A model generated the notes under the pieces. That model did not search any database and was not told the DNA's origin. It worked only from the letters and a program-made list of their open reading frames with translations. 64,000 bases of DNA from Enterococcus montenegrensis. Its GTDB lineage: Bacteria > Bacillota > Bacilli > Lactobacillales > Enterococcaceae. A program made the position numbers and the translations under genes. Where the stretch lies: the NCBI RefSeq assembly GCF_029983095.1, contig NZ_CP120467.1:1906501-1970500 (forward strand). The letters run 5' to 3'. Below, one piece after another: positions 16,209 to 24,326 of the stretch; position 1 is the first letter of the stretch, and every line of letters begins with the position of its first letter.

Positions 16209-16553
16209 ATGAAACTAAACATTACCAATGAAGCTGCTTTTTACTTAGCAGATAAATTAGCCGGCAGCAAATCTTTTATATTAGCTTTAAATGACGGTTC
16301 AAATCAATTTTCATCAGCCCAGGGATGTTGTATGATTGGGGATCGTTTTTTGATTAAACCCATTAAAGAAAAAATAGCACCTTTTAGTGAACAGCTACAA
16401 AACGAGCAATATCAAGTGTATATATCCGATTATGAAAAAATTTTTTTACCCCATAACATTACATTAGATCGTAGTGATAGTTACGGTAATTTCGTTTTAC
16501 GTTCTGATGAAGGAATATTAGATATGAATGTAGCTTTTCAAACAGCAGAATAA
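16209..16553 (+). CDS. HesB/IscA-like iron-sulfur biosynthesis family protein
   Basis: 114 residues. MKLNITNEAAFYLADKL and the layout of short beta strands resemble the Lactobacillales 'iron-sulfur cluster biosynthesis family' proteins (HesB-like, YneR-type). The Cys pair GCCMIGD (residues 38-39) is present, but the C-terminal C-x-C of true A-type scaffolds is absent, so a direct Fe-S carrier role is doubtful. AGGAG lies 9 bases before the ATG. Follows the lipoprotein gene by 61 bases and ends in a hairpin. Confidence 0.6.
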   Translation: MKLNITNEAAFYLADKLAGSKSFILALNDGSNQFSSAQGCCMIGDRFLIKPIKEKIAPFSEQLQNEQYQVYISDYEKIFLPHNITLDRSDSYGNFVLRSDEGILDMNVAFQTAE

Positions 16554-16565
16554 AAACTTATCTGG

Positions 16566-16606
16566 CAGGTAAACACCATGGATTAAATTCTTTTCGTGTT
16601 TATCTG
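16566..16606 (+). terminator. Terminator after the HesB-like gene
   Basis: CAGGTAAACAC (16566-16576) pairs with GTGTTTATCTG (16596-16606), one G-U pair, followed by TTTTTTT. Confidence 0.85.
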
Positions 16607-16716
16607 TTTTTTTGCATTTAAGCAATAATTATGTTCACTAAACTACAAGCAATATTTTCGAAATGCGACCGCGATGATGCTACCCTTGTATTACATCAAA
16701 CACAGGAGGGATTATT

Positions 16717-16869
16717 ATGAAAACGACAAAAGAAGAAATTTTAGCCCGCCGAATAGACGCTTACAAGCAATCACGTGAAAAAATCATAAAAAAAGCTTTG
16801 CAAGAAACGACACCAGAAAGAAAAAATAAATCGCTGCATTTTAAATTTGTCCGCCACACAGCTCACTAA
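16717..16869 (+). CDS. Small basic protein, 50 residues
   Basis: A strong ribosome site, ACAGGAGGG, sits 6 bases before ATG. The product is highly charged and helical (MKTTKEEILARRIDAYKQSR, then EKIIKKALQE) and ends HFKFVRHTAH. No membrane segment. I do not recognise a family; the net positive charge suggests a nucleic acid or ribosome partner (inference). It is separated from the upstream gene by a terminator, so it has its own promoter. Confidence 0.6.
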   Translation: MKTTKEEILARRIDAYKQSREKIIKKALQETTPERKNKSLHFKFVRHTAH

Positions 16870-16940
16870 ACAAAGAACGCGGCAATCATGTTGCCTTGGC
16901 TTCAAATTATTAATCAGTCTACTTTTAATCCAAAAAGAAA

Positions 16941-16970
16941 AACCGCTAGAAATATTAATTTCTAGCGGTT
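16941..16970 (-). terminator. Terminator of tRNA-Arg
   Basis: AACCGCTAGAAAT and ATTTCTAGCGGTT form a perfect 13-bp stem with a 4-base loop; on the minus strand TTTTTCTTTTT follows. Confidence 0.95.
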
Positions 16971-16976
16971 CTTTAG

Positions 16977-17050
16977 CGTCACAGGAGGGATTCGAACCCC
17001 CGACCGTCCGCTTAGAAGGCGGATGCTCTATCCGGCTGAGCTACTATGAC
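16977..17050 (-). tRNA. tRNA-Arg (anticodon UCU)
   Basis: 74 bases. Acceptor GTCATAG/CTGTGAC (one G-U), D arm AGCTCAGCCGGATAGAGC, anticodon stem TCCGC/GCGGA with loop CTTCTAA (TCT, reads AGA), T arm GGGGG-TTCGAAT-CCCTC, discriminator G. No encoded CCA. It has its own near-perfect promoter and terminator. Confidence 0.97.
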
Positions 17051-17065
17051 ATAGCAACAAAGTTC

Positions 17066-17094
17066 ATTATAGAAAACTGACCACCTAATGTCAA
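17066..17094 (-). promoter_or_regulatory. Consensus SigA promoter of tRNA-Arg
   Basis: TTGACA, 17-base spacer, TATAAT on the minus strand: a full consensus match, with the start expected about 8 bases before the tRNA 5' end. The spacer overlaps a hairpin (GAAAACTGA 17072-17080 with TCAGTTTTC 17095-17103) that may end the upstream hydrolase transcript. Confidence 0.95.
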
Positions 17095-17115
17095 TCAGTT
17101 TTCTTAATAAATACG

Positions 17116-17943
17116 TTATTTTTTCGCCGACCATAAAAAAGTTTGAATTAATCGCATAACCGTAGGATGAACAACCAACTGGCTATGTTTCGCATTTTCA
17201 GTCACAAGAAACGTTTGATAACTTTGACTGTCGCCATAAATTAGTCCTCCAGCCAGAAGACTTGTAACAGGTACAGTCCCGTCAGAATTCCCATCGGCAA
17301 CATTTCCAGCCACACTAACAACAGAAATTGTCTTAGGCAAACGCTGTTTATTATCCAAATAGCGTTTTAAAACATCACTGACTTTTTTTACTTCATTAAA
17401 AGTCGGTGTCATTTCATTATACTTCCATCCCACATCGTTAAATGGCGTTCCTAAAAATAAAATTTTATTTGGCTTGGGATCAATTGACAAAGAAACATAC
17501 TCCAAATAATCCGTCAAAACCAACCCGCCATTGGAGTGGCCAAGAAAATTATAATGTTCAACACCATATTGGTGCTGAACATAGGCAATTGCTTTTTCAT
17601 ACCATACTGCTTGTTTTGGGACGGTCTCTTCTGAGCTGTCAGCAAAACCAATGACGATAATCGGCTGACTGGCTTTTTGTGATAACTCACCTTTAATCGT
17701 TAATTGGCCATTTGTCTGCACCGTGATTTTCAAAACCTCGCATGCAGTTGTCTTTTGCAATTGGACAATTAATTTATCAAAACGGTCCACCGTCGCACCC
17801 GTGCCTGGGACCATTACTAATGCTTCATTTTCCAATGTAATCGGTACTTTTCTATCCTCTGCTTTAGCATTTACGTGAAAAGTATTTAATAAAAAAGCCA
17901 ACAATCCCAACCATAAAACTCCTTTTAACCATTTATTTGCCAT
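17116..17943 (-). CDS. Secreted alpha/beta hydrolase, DUF915 family
   Basis: 275 residues with an N-terminal signal peptide (WLKGVLWLGLLAFLLNTFHVNAKA). The lid-less alpha/beta hydrolase core shows the nucleophile elbow GHSNGG (Ser about residue 140), a late Asp in DGTVPV and the catalytic His in NAKHSQLVVHP, all in the expected order. DUF915 proteins are secreted esterase/lipase-like enzymes of Lactobacillales and Listeria; substrate unknown. It is the last of three same-strand genes (SipW-like, trmR, hydrolase); a palindromic operator-like sequence lies 22 bases before its start. Confidence 0.85.
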   Translation of the reverse strand: MANKWLKGVLWLGLLAFLLNTFHVNAKAEDRKVPITLENEALVMVPGTGATVDRFDKLIVQLQKTTACEVLKITVQTNGQLTIKGELSQKASQPIIVIGFADSSEETVPKQAVWYEKAIAYVQHQYGVEHYNFLGHSNGGLVLTDYLEYVSLSIDPKPNKILFLGTPFNDVGWKYNEMTPTFNEVKKVSDVLKRYLDNKQRLPKTISVVSVAGNVADGNSDGTVPVTSLLAGGLIYGDSQSYQTFLVTENAKHSQLVVHPTVMRLIQTFLWSAKK

Positions 17944-17964
17944 GACGAGACTACCTCTTTTTAG

Positions 17965-17989
17965 TTTAAGATAGACTGTCTAACTTAAA
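17965..17989. promoter_or_regulatory. 25-bp imperfect palindrome, candidate TetR-type operator
   Basis: Centre TAGACTGTCTA flanked by TTTAAG and CTTAAA; one mismatched pair at positions 7/19. It lies between the trmR stop and the hydrolase start. TAGAC-GTCTA cores are common in TetR-family operators. No TetR gene is in the window. Confidence 0.45.
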
Positions 17990-18000
17990 TGGAAATTAAA

Positions 18001-18735
18001 CTAAAAAGAAATCGTTTCTTTTTCTTTGGTAATTAATAAAATTCCATCACCTAAAGGCACTAAACTTGAAGTTAAATCTGGGTGTGTCATCACGACATCT
18101 AAAAATTGATTTAATTTACGATGGATGCTGCGATTTTTCCGCGGAATATCTTCCACTGGATCTAAAATCGTGCCACCTTGAAAAACATCATCTACCATCA
18201 ATACTCCGCCAACTTTTAATAAACGTATACATTCTGGTAAAAATGCAATATATTTTGACTTTGCGCTATCCATAAACATAAAGTCATAAGGGCCTGTTAA
18301 TGTAGGTAAAACTTCAGCAGCATCGCCTTCTATTAAGGTCACTTTTTTTGTTAAACCTAATTTTTCATAATTTGCCTTTGCTTCTTTAATCATTAAATCA
18401 AAGCGGTCAATCGTCGTTACATGACCTGCTCCCACGTATTGGGCCATCAGACTAGAAGAAAAACCAATAGCTGCACCAATTTCTAAAATTTCTTTTGGTT
18501 TTATTTGCCCGAGTAAAAATTGCAAAAAGACAACTGTCTCATGGGGAATTATCGGTACCCGCCTTTTATGAGCATCTTCTTCTAATTCACCCAATTGCCC
18601 CGTCAAAGGCTTTTGTTTGGTTCGCATATAATCAACGAGCCGTGCATCCACGACCGGTCTGTCCATCATTTCATTTAACAAATTCTCCACCTCGCTTTTG
18701 TCATTATACGAAGGAACAAAAAAGTCCGCAACCAT
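18001..18735 (-). CDS. trmR: tRNA 5-hydroxyuridine O-methyltransferase TrmR-like
   Basis: 244 residues. Class I SAM methyltransferase of the caffeoyl-CoA/O-methyltransferase type: KEILEIGAAIGFSSSLMA (SAM site near residue 95), VTTIDRFDLM (acidic SAM ligand), YDFMFMDSAKSKY (metal-binding Asp) and MVDDVF. Length and layout match Bacillus subtilis TrmR, which makes 5-methoxyuridine at wobble position 34. No clear ribosome site precedes the ATG, which lies 5 bases after the upstream stop, so it is probably translationally coupled; alternative in-frame Met codons follow about 22 codons in. Confidence 0.85.
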   Translation of the reverse strand: MVADFFVPSYNDKSEVENLLNEMMDRPVVDARLVDYMRTKQKPLTGQLGELEEDAHKRRVPIIPHETVVFLQFLLGQIKPKEILEIGAAIGFSSSLMAQYVGAGHVTTIDRFDLMIKEAKANYEKLGLTKKVTLIEGDAAEVLPTLTGPYDFMFMDSAKSKYIAFLPECIRLLKVGGVLMVDDVFQGGTILDPVEDIPRKNRSIHRKLNQFLDVVMTHPDLTSSLVPLGDGILLITKEKETISF

Positions 18736-18740
18736 TAAAA

Positions 18741-19250
18741 TTAATAGTCGCGAACTTGTCTATTATGTATAACGTGTTCGACCAAATGCCAAATCGTCGT
18801 TAATGTGATGAAGCCAGCAATTAGCCAAAATATTTGTTGTACCAAATCCAAAAGTTCGCGGGAAACAAAATGCCCCAAGTAAGGTAAGTGAATAACTGGC
18901 TGTCCAATTAAATTGCGACTACTTACATAGCCGATTTCCATTTGTTCGTTGCCGTCTCCCTTGGTGTAAAAAACGTGATTTTTTTCTTTGGCAACTACGC
19001 GACGCGTTTGGATGCTTTCTCCTTGGTTCACGTAATACGTGACAACTTCTCCAACATAAATACTCTCTGGTTCTACTTGACGCACAAAAATCAAACTACC
19101 TTTTGGATACGTTGGTTGCATATCATTATCTTTTACAATTGAAATTGTCATCCCAAAAAGATGCGGCAATAACGTGATCAACAAAGCCAGTGCCATTACA
19201 ATTGTCACAATAACTGAACCCAATAGGCCCATCTGCTTGAAATTCGTCAT
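18741..19250 (-). CDS. SipW-type signal-peptidase-like protein lacking catalytic residues
   Basis: 169 residues with a membrane anchor at each end (about 8-34 and 135-157). The soluble core follows SipW/ER-type signal peptidase I: NDMQPTYPKGSLIFV, VGEVVTYY, FYTKGDGNE, IGQPVIHLPYLG. In the family the Ser before Met in SGSMEP and the His in THR form the catalytic dyad; here they read Asp43 (NDMQP) and Arg83 (QTRRVV). It should be proteolytically dead, perhaps a substrate-binding or regulatory paralogue. GAGGAGGTG precedes the ATG; upstream in-frame Met codons have no ribosome site. First gene of a set with trmR and the DUF915 hydrolase. Confidence 0.8.
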   Translation of the reverse strand: MTNFKQMGLLGSVIVTIVMALALLITLLPHLFGMTISIVKDNDMQPTYPKGSLIFVRQVEPESIYVGEVVTYYVNQGESIQTRRVVAKEKNHVFYTKGDGNEQMEIGYVSSRNLIGQPVIHLPYLGHFVSRELLDLVQQIFWLIAGFITLTTIWHLVEHVIHNRQVRDY

Positions 19251-19592
19251 GCCACACCTCCTCATATAATTCTTTTTAATTTTTAATTCCAACGAAATTA
19301 TATCACATATCGTCCGTTGTTTAAAAGCATCCCTGTTCATTTTATCCATTTTTGTTAGAAAGTTATTTTCTTTTTAAAATAAAATGAAAAATAATTTCCG
19401 CTGCTTGTTGACCCTAGTTTAAATAACAATTAAACTGAGTTATAAACGACAATAAATATAATTAAAGGCTTTTATACTTATTAAAAAAACATCGTTATTA
19501 AACAGAATAGTAAAATTCATTTATAAAAACATAAAAAGAACTACGATATTTTTAGACAACTATCCTTATAATCTGAAAGGAATTTCAACATT
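19251..19592. other. 342-base divergent intergenic region
   Basis: Separates the divergent SipW-like gene and the sensor-like gene. AT-rich with no coding sequence. A possible plus-strand promoter is TTGACC (19408-19413), 17 bases, TAAACT (19431-19436). Nothing else is clear. Confidence 0.4.
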
Positions 19593-21440
19593 ATGAAAAG
19601 ATTAGATAATGAAAATTTAAAAAAGTATAATAAAAAAATTATCTGGATTCCTTATTTTCTTGTTATTATGACTTTTGTTGCAGTGGGCATTTTTTTTGTG
19701 CAAGCACTAAATGCCCCCTTCTCACAATCTGCGATGGCAGAAATAAAAGATACTTGGGTCTATTACGCCAAAGATGACCCCATCACATTATTTAAAAGTC
19801 GTTATGTCAAGCGGTTAAATAGTGTTGCACCCAACGAAACCATGGTAATGGAACGAACGATGATTCGTAAAGTTTCTAATCCAACCTTATTAATTCAAGG
19901 AAATCATCAATGGTTAAAAGTCACAGTCGACGATAAAACCGTCTATGAACACAGCCAAAAAACGGTGACCCCAACTTTATTAGGCAAAAAAAATCCCGGC
20001 AATATCATGACAGAAGTGCAATTGCCCAAAAACTATGTTGGTAAAACATTGCGGCTTGAAGTCAGTAGCCCGTATAAAAATTATGCCGGTATCCCCGCCC
20101 GTGTATTTATTGGCGATGCAGATTCTCTTTTATCCTATGTTGTATCGGTTTCCTTGCCCCAAATTCTAATTCTAATTGTTTGCACGTTTATCAGTCTAGC
20201 CATTATGGTCTTTATTGGTTCTGAATTAATTAAACAAAAACGGCTAAATTGGGAATTGATTTTGTTAGCTTGTTTTTCCCTCACTATTGCCTTGGAGGCT
20301 GCCGCTGGAGATATTTTAGCGGGATTGTTATTTAGTCCATTAGTGAACTCAACGATGGCATTACTTCTGGCCATTTTTACGCCAATATTTCTAATTTCTT
20401 ATTATTGTTTAAAAATGAAAAAAAGCCAACAGTACTACCGACTATGGGTAATTTTTCATATTAGCTTTGATTTATTAATTTTACTTTGGGCTGTTTTTAC
20501 TAAAATTGATTTGCCAGAAGTAAAATTTTACATTGATGCCGCTAATATTTTTGGCACCTTAGCAACTACCATTGCTGCAATTACTGAAGCCCACCAAAAA
20601 AATCGTTTTTTTGTCATTTGCACACCTTGGATCGTCTTAGTTGCCATGGCCCATTGTTTTATTTATATCACCAGCGTCGCACAGTCGAATTTTTATCTCG
20701 TCAATATTTCGGGTCTTTTATTTGCCGTGATCCTATTGGTCATTTTCATTTATACCTTAGTTGAAGGTCTAACCGCCAATGAACAAAACAAGCGTCAAAT
20801 GCATTTTCTAGAACTGAAAACAGAGCTTTTGGAGGACAATCACACAGCTGTTGTTGGTCACCTGCAAGAGTTGGAACAACTCCGTCAAGAGTTCAAACAA
20901 AATTTACTGCTAATCAGCGATTTAGGCGAAGACGGCAATTTACCAGCCGTCAATGAATACTTAGCTAAGCTTCTAGATGAAACCAATCAATTGAATATTA
21001 TCGGTGATTTTTCTGCGCATACTTTAACAAATTTAATCTTGAGTCGCTATCAAAAAAATGCAGACAAAAAAAGTATCACCGTTTCCTTTAGTGCAGATTT
21101 ACCACAAGATTTAAATGTGGCTGATGATGATTTAAGTCAAATTTTAGTGCACCTTTTAGAACATGCAACGCGGGAAACCTATGCGATTCACGACCCAAAA
21201 GAACGACAGATTCACTTGCAAATTCACTGTATAAACGAGACATTACAAATTCACTGTAGTCATACTGCCCATTACCATACCAATATTTTTGACCGCAGCA
21301 TCACCACTGATTTTCCTCAAAAAGAGGCATTGGATTTGTTTGCCATTGAGAAAGTTGCCAAAAAATATCGTGGTCAGCTAACACAACTACAAGATGACAA
21401 TCAAGATAAAATCAGCTTATCCTTATCCCTTAATGTTTAA
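19593..21440 (+). CDS. Orphan membrane protein with degenerate AgrC-like histidine kinase domain
   Basis: 615 residues. One N-terminal membrane helix (about 18-38), an extracellular beta-rich domain (about 45-180), seven to eight membrane helices (about 185-405), a coiled coil (ELKTELLEDNHTAVVGHLQELEQ) and a C-terminal GHKL-like region. In AgrC/citrate-type kinases the dimerisation helix reads R-H-D-F-K-N-H-L; here it is RQEFKQNL, so the phosphoacceptor His is Gln432. The N box (LLxNAxxA) reads LVHLLEHATRE and the glycine-rich ATP motifs are not recognisable. No response regulator is adjacent. Probably a non-phosphorylating receptor derived from a 7TM sensor kinase. Weak ribosome site GAAAGGAATTTC. 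Confidence 0.65.
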   Translation: MKRLDNENLKKYNKKIIWIPYFLVIMTFVAVGIFFVQALNAPFSQSAMAEIKDTWVYYAKDDPITLFKSRYVKRLNSVAPNETMVMERTMIRKVSNPTLLIQGNHQWLKVTVDDKTVYEHSQKTVTPTLLGKKNPGNIMTEVQLPKNYVGKTLRLEVSSPYKNYAGIPARVFIGDADSLLSYVVSVSLPQILILIVCTFISLAIMVFIGSELIKQKRLNWELILLACFSLTIALEAAAGDILAGLLFSPLVNSTMALLLAIFTPIFLISYYCLKMKKSQQYYRLWVIFHISFDLLILLWAVFTKIDLPEVKFYIDAANIFGTLATTIAAITEAHQKNRFFVICTPWIVLVAMAHCFIYITSVAQSNFYLVNISGLLFAVILLVIFIYTLVEGLTANEQNKRQMHFLELKTELLEDNHTAVVGHLQELEQLRQEFKQNLLLISDLGEDGNLPAVNEYLAKLLDETNQLNIIGDFSAHTLTNLILSRYQKNADKKSITVSFSADLPQDLNVADDDLSQILVHLLEHATRETYAIHDPKERQIHLQIHCINETLQIHCSHTAHYHTNIFDRSITTDFPQKEALDLFAIEKVAKKYRGQLTQLQDDNQDKISLSLSLNV

Positions 21441-21452
21441 AATAATTTTGAC

Positions 21453-21481
21453 TTGCATTTTTTGGCATTTGCCATTAGCAT
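21453..21481 (+). promoter_or_regulatory. Probable SigA promoter of the proS T-box transcript
   Basis: TTGCAT, 17-base spacer, TAGCAT just upstream of the T-box leader. Confidence 0.5.
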
Positions 21482-21489
21482 AGAGACAG

Positions 21490-21706
21490 TCGGATTAGTA
21501 TTGAAATTATGGTTTAGAGAGCCAATGTTTTGCTGAAAATTTGGTACCCACTGATTTTTTGAACCTCCCGATGGCAATGATTATGAAAATAATCGGGTTA
21601 AGGCCCTTATCCTTGTTTTTGAGCTGGACTGTAAAACAGTCAATAAAGGTGGTACCGCGAAATTCACGCATTTCGTCCTTTTTTAGGATGGAGTGCGTTT
21701 TTATTT
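21490..21706 (+). ncRNA. T-box riboswitch (proline specifier) before proS
   Basis: The leader contains the T-box core AGGTGGTACCGCG (21647-21659), which pairs with uncharged tRNA ends, followed by a terminator (GCATTTCGTCCT with AGGATGGAGTGC, about 21668-21697, then TTTTTATTTT). Upstream, stem I ends in GAACCT (21561-21566); the CCT after GAA at 21564-21566 is a good Pro specifier codon. Uncharged tRNA-Pro should prevent termination and switch on the synthetase. Confidence 0.85.
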
Positions 21707-21758
21707 TGCCTTTTTATAACCAAGGTCAAAAAAGTAACTTATTATAGGAGGAGACACT

Positions 21759-23195
21759 ATGTCTGAACAAAAAAATGATTTTACTGAATGGTATTTAAAA
21801 ACCATTCAACAAGCCGAATTAATGGCTTACTCGCCTGTTCGGGGCTCAATTATTTTTCGCCCTGACGGCTTTGAATTGTGGGAACACATTCAAGAAGAAT
21901 TCAATCAGTTTTTAAAAACCCAAGATATTCGTAATGCCTATTTCCCAATGTTAATTCCAAAAAGTTTCTTTATGAAAGAAGCAGACCACATTGAAGGGTT
22001 CGCCCCTGAGTTACCCTGGGTAACTGAAGTTGGCGATGAAAAATTAGATGAACCTTTGGCGCTACGCCCTACTTCTGAAACAATGATCGGTTCTGCTTTT
22101 TCTGATTGGATTAACTCTTATCGCGATTTACCTTATGAAATCAATCAGTGGGCTAACGTTTTCCGTTGGGAGAAAAAAACATTGCCATTCTTACGCACAT
22201 CGGAATTTTTATGGCAAGAAGGGCATACTGCACATGCAGATGAAGCTGATGCCAGAAAACGGACAATGGCTATTTTAGATGAATACGCTCGTTTAGCCGA
22301 AGAATTTTTAGCCATTCCGGTTTATAAAGGGCAAAAAACGCCTTCTGAACGTTTTGCCGGTGCTGTTGATACGTTTTCAATTGAAGCGATGATGCAAGAT
22401 GGTAAAGCTGTTCAAGCAGGGACCTCTCATTATTTAGGCACAAAATTTGCTGAAGCCTTTGATATTACGTATTTGACAAAAGAAAACAAACACACCCATG
22501 TGCACACAACCTCTTGGGGTATGTCAACACGTTTGTTGGGCTCATTAATTATGACTCACGGGGATGAAAAAGGCTTAGTCTTTCCACCAACAGTTGCACC
22601 AACTCAGATTGTTTTAATGCCAGTTGGTCCTTGGAAGAAAAATCCAGCCATTATGGAAAAATTAGACGCATTATTTGCCACCTTCAAAAAAGCTGGTTAC
22701 CGCGTTCGTCTTGATGATACGGATAATTCGCCAGGTTATAAATTCAACGAGTGGGAATTAAAAGGCGCTTGTTTGCGGATTGAATGCGGTCCTCGTGATT
22801 TGGAAAATGGTCACGTAATGGTAAAAGTACGCGACTTAGCTGAAAAAAATACGGTCACCTTTGAAGAATTAGATGCTTACGTAGCTGAGCAATTAGCTAT
22901 TATGCCAAAACGCTTATTAGAAAAAGCCAAAGCACGCAATAAAGCAAACGAACATTATGACATTAATACCTTGGATGAATTAAAAGCTCACATTGAAAAA
23001 TGTAATGAAGCCGGTACAGTTCCTGGCTTTGTTTTAGTTGGTTGGGATGGTAGCGAAGAAACCGAAGCCAAAATCAAAGAAGAAACAGGTTTTACAACCC
23101 GTAATATTCCCTTTGAAGTTCCAATGGAAAAAGAGTTTGACTTAGTGAGTGGCAAACCTGCAAAACACACTTTATGGATTGCCCGCGCATATTAA
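21759..23195 (+). CDS. proS: Prolyl-tRNA synthetase, archaeal/eukaryotic type
   Basis: 478 residues. Class II synthetase with the motif order IRNAYFPMLIPKSFF, RPTSETMIGSAFSDW (motif 2 region), FRWEKKTLPFLRTSEFLWQEGHTAHA and TSWGMSTRLLGSLIMTHGD, then the anticodon-binding domain (about 285-390) and a C-terminal zinc-domain-like tail ending in Tyr. It lacks the insertion domain of the roughly 570-residue bacterial enzyme. Enterococci usually carry the bacterial form elsewhere, so this may be a second copy. GGAGGAGAC precedes the ATG and a Pro T-box controls it. Flanking terminators make it monocistronic. Confidence 0.93.
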   Translation: MSEQKNDFTEWYLKTIQQAELMAYSPVRGSIIFRPDGFELWEHIQEEFNQFLKTQDIRNAYFPMLIPKSFFMKEADHIEGFAPELPWVTEVGDEKLDEPLALRPTSETMIGSAFSDWINSYRDLPYEINQWANVFRWEKKTLPFLRTSEFLWQEGHTAHADEADARKRTMAILDEYARLAEEFLAIPVYKGQKTPSERFAGAVDTFSIEAMMQDGKAVQAGTSHYLGTKFAEAFDITYLTKENKHTHVHTTSWGMSTRLLGSLIMTHGDEKGLVFPPTVAPTQIVLMPVGPWKKNPAIMEKLDALFATFKKAGYRVRLDDTDNSPGYKFNEWELKGACLRIECGPRDLENGHVMVKVRDLAEKNTVTFEELDAYVAEQLAIMPKRLLEKAKARNKANEHYDINTLDELKAHIEKCNEAGTVPGFVLVGWDGSEETEAKIKEETGFTTRNIPFEVPMEKEFDLVSGKPAKHTLWIARAY

Positions 23196-23213
23196 AAAAT
23201 AGTTTAGATAACT

Positions 23214-23258
23214 AAAGGTTCTAGTAAGAAGTCATCGCGACTTTTTACTAGAACCTTT
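23214..23258. terminator. Bidirectional terminator between proS and lplA
   Basis: A 20-base arm at 23214-23233 and its partner at 23239-23258 pair with few mismatches around a 5-base loop (core AAAGGTTCTAGTAA with TTACTAGAACCTTT), followed by AT-rich T runs. Confidence 0.85.
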
Positions 23259-23267
23259 ATATTTTTA

Positions 23268-24272
23268 TTAATAAAGTAATTCTAAAAATTCTTCTTGCGT
23301 AATATTCCCAAAGTATTTTTTTACGTCAATTTTTTCAACTGCTTTTGTTAGTGCTTCTTTTTCATATTTCACACCAACGAGTGCTGTTTCAACATCTTTA
23401 ATATCACCTAAACCAAAGAAATCACCATAAATTTTAGCAGCGGTAATGATTCCTTTTTGAACATTTAAACGTACTTCAATTGAGCCGATGGCAAAACGTT
23501 TACGGCGCTCCAAATCAAATTCTGGTGAGCGGCCGTAATTCCAATCCCAATTGCGATAGTAATCTTTTGAAATTTGATTGATTTTTTCCCAATCATCGGC
23601 AGTCAACTCATATGTTTTAACATCTCTTGGGTCGGTAACACCAAAGACTTTCAACAAAATTTCTTGCCGGAAATCTTTCGTAGTCATGTTTTGTTTATCT
23701 GCCGGCAAGAAAGGTTTCACATTGGTTACCCGAGAACGAATCGACTTAATTCCCTTTGATTCAATCTTATCTTTGCGAACTTTTAAAGCATTAACGACTT
23801 CGTTAATATCACTATCAAACATAATGGTTCCATGAGCAAACATTCTACCGTTTGTCGCATACATCGCATTACCAGAGAATTTTTGATCATCAATCACCAA
23901 ATCATTGCGCCCTTTTAATTGGGCACCTTTAACCCCCATCTCTTGTAAGGCAGCTACAATTGGTTTAGTTAATTTTTCAAAGTCTCTAAATGAATCTCCA
24001 TTATCTGGCATAATGAAGCTAAAATTCAAATTCCCTAGATCATGATAAACAGCCCCACCACCACTTAAACGACGAACTACATGGATACCGTGTTCCTCCA
24101 CGTATTCTTGATTAATTTCTTCGATGGTATTTTGATTGCGTCCAATAATAATGGATGGTTCATTAATATAAAACAATAAAATTGGCTCGGTTAAGGGATA
24201 CTCCTGAACCAAAAAATGTTCAATTGCTAAGTTTACTCTTGGGTCATTGTTTTCATTTGGTACGAAAATCAC
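23268..24272 (-). CDS. lplA: Lipoate-protein ligase A
   Basis: 334 residues. The lipoyl-adenylate motif RRLSGGGAVYHDLGNLNFSF (about residues 68-87) and GAQLKGRNDLVIDDQKFSGNAMY are diagnostic, and the C-terminal accessory domain is present, so the ligase can both activate scavenged lipoate with ATP and transfer it to dehydrogenase subunits. The open frame extends to an ATG at 24302, but GAGGAGG lies 7 bases before a GTG at 24272 and the family starts with IFVPN-type sequence, so GTG is chosen. Confidence 0.93.
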   Translation of the reverse strand: MIFVPNENNDPRVNLAIEHFLVQEYPLTEPILLFYINEPSIIIGRNQNTIEEINQEYVEEHGIHVVRRLSGGGAVYHDLGNLNFSFIMPDNGDSFRDFEKLTKPIVAALQEMGVKGAQLKGRNDLVIDDQKFSGNAMYATNGRMFAHGTIMFDSDINEVVNALKVRKDKIESKGIKSIRSRVTNVKPFLPADKQNMTTKDFRQEILLKVFGVTDPRDVKTYELTADDWEKINQISKDYYRNWDWNYGRSPEFDLERRKRFAIGSIEVRLNVQKGIITAAKIYGDFFGLGDIKDVETALVGVKYEKEALTKAVEKIDVKKYFGNITQEEFLELLY

Positions 24273-24326
24273 AATACATCCTCCTCGTTGTTGACGACAC
24301 ATTTTTCTTGAACTTCAGCTTCATCC

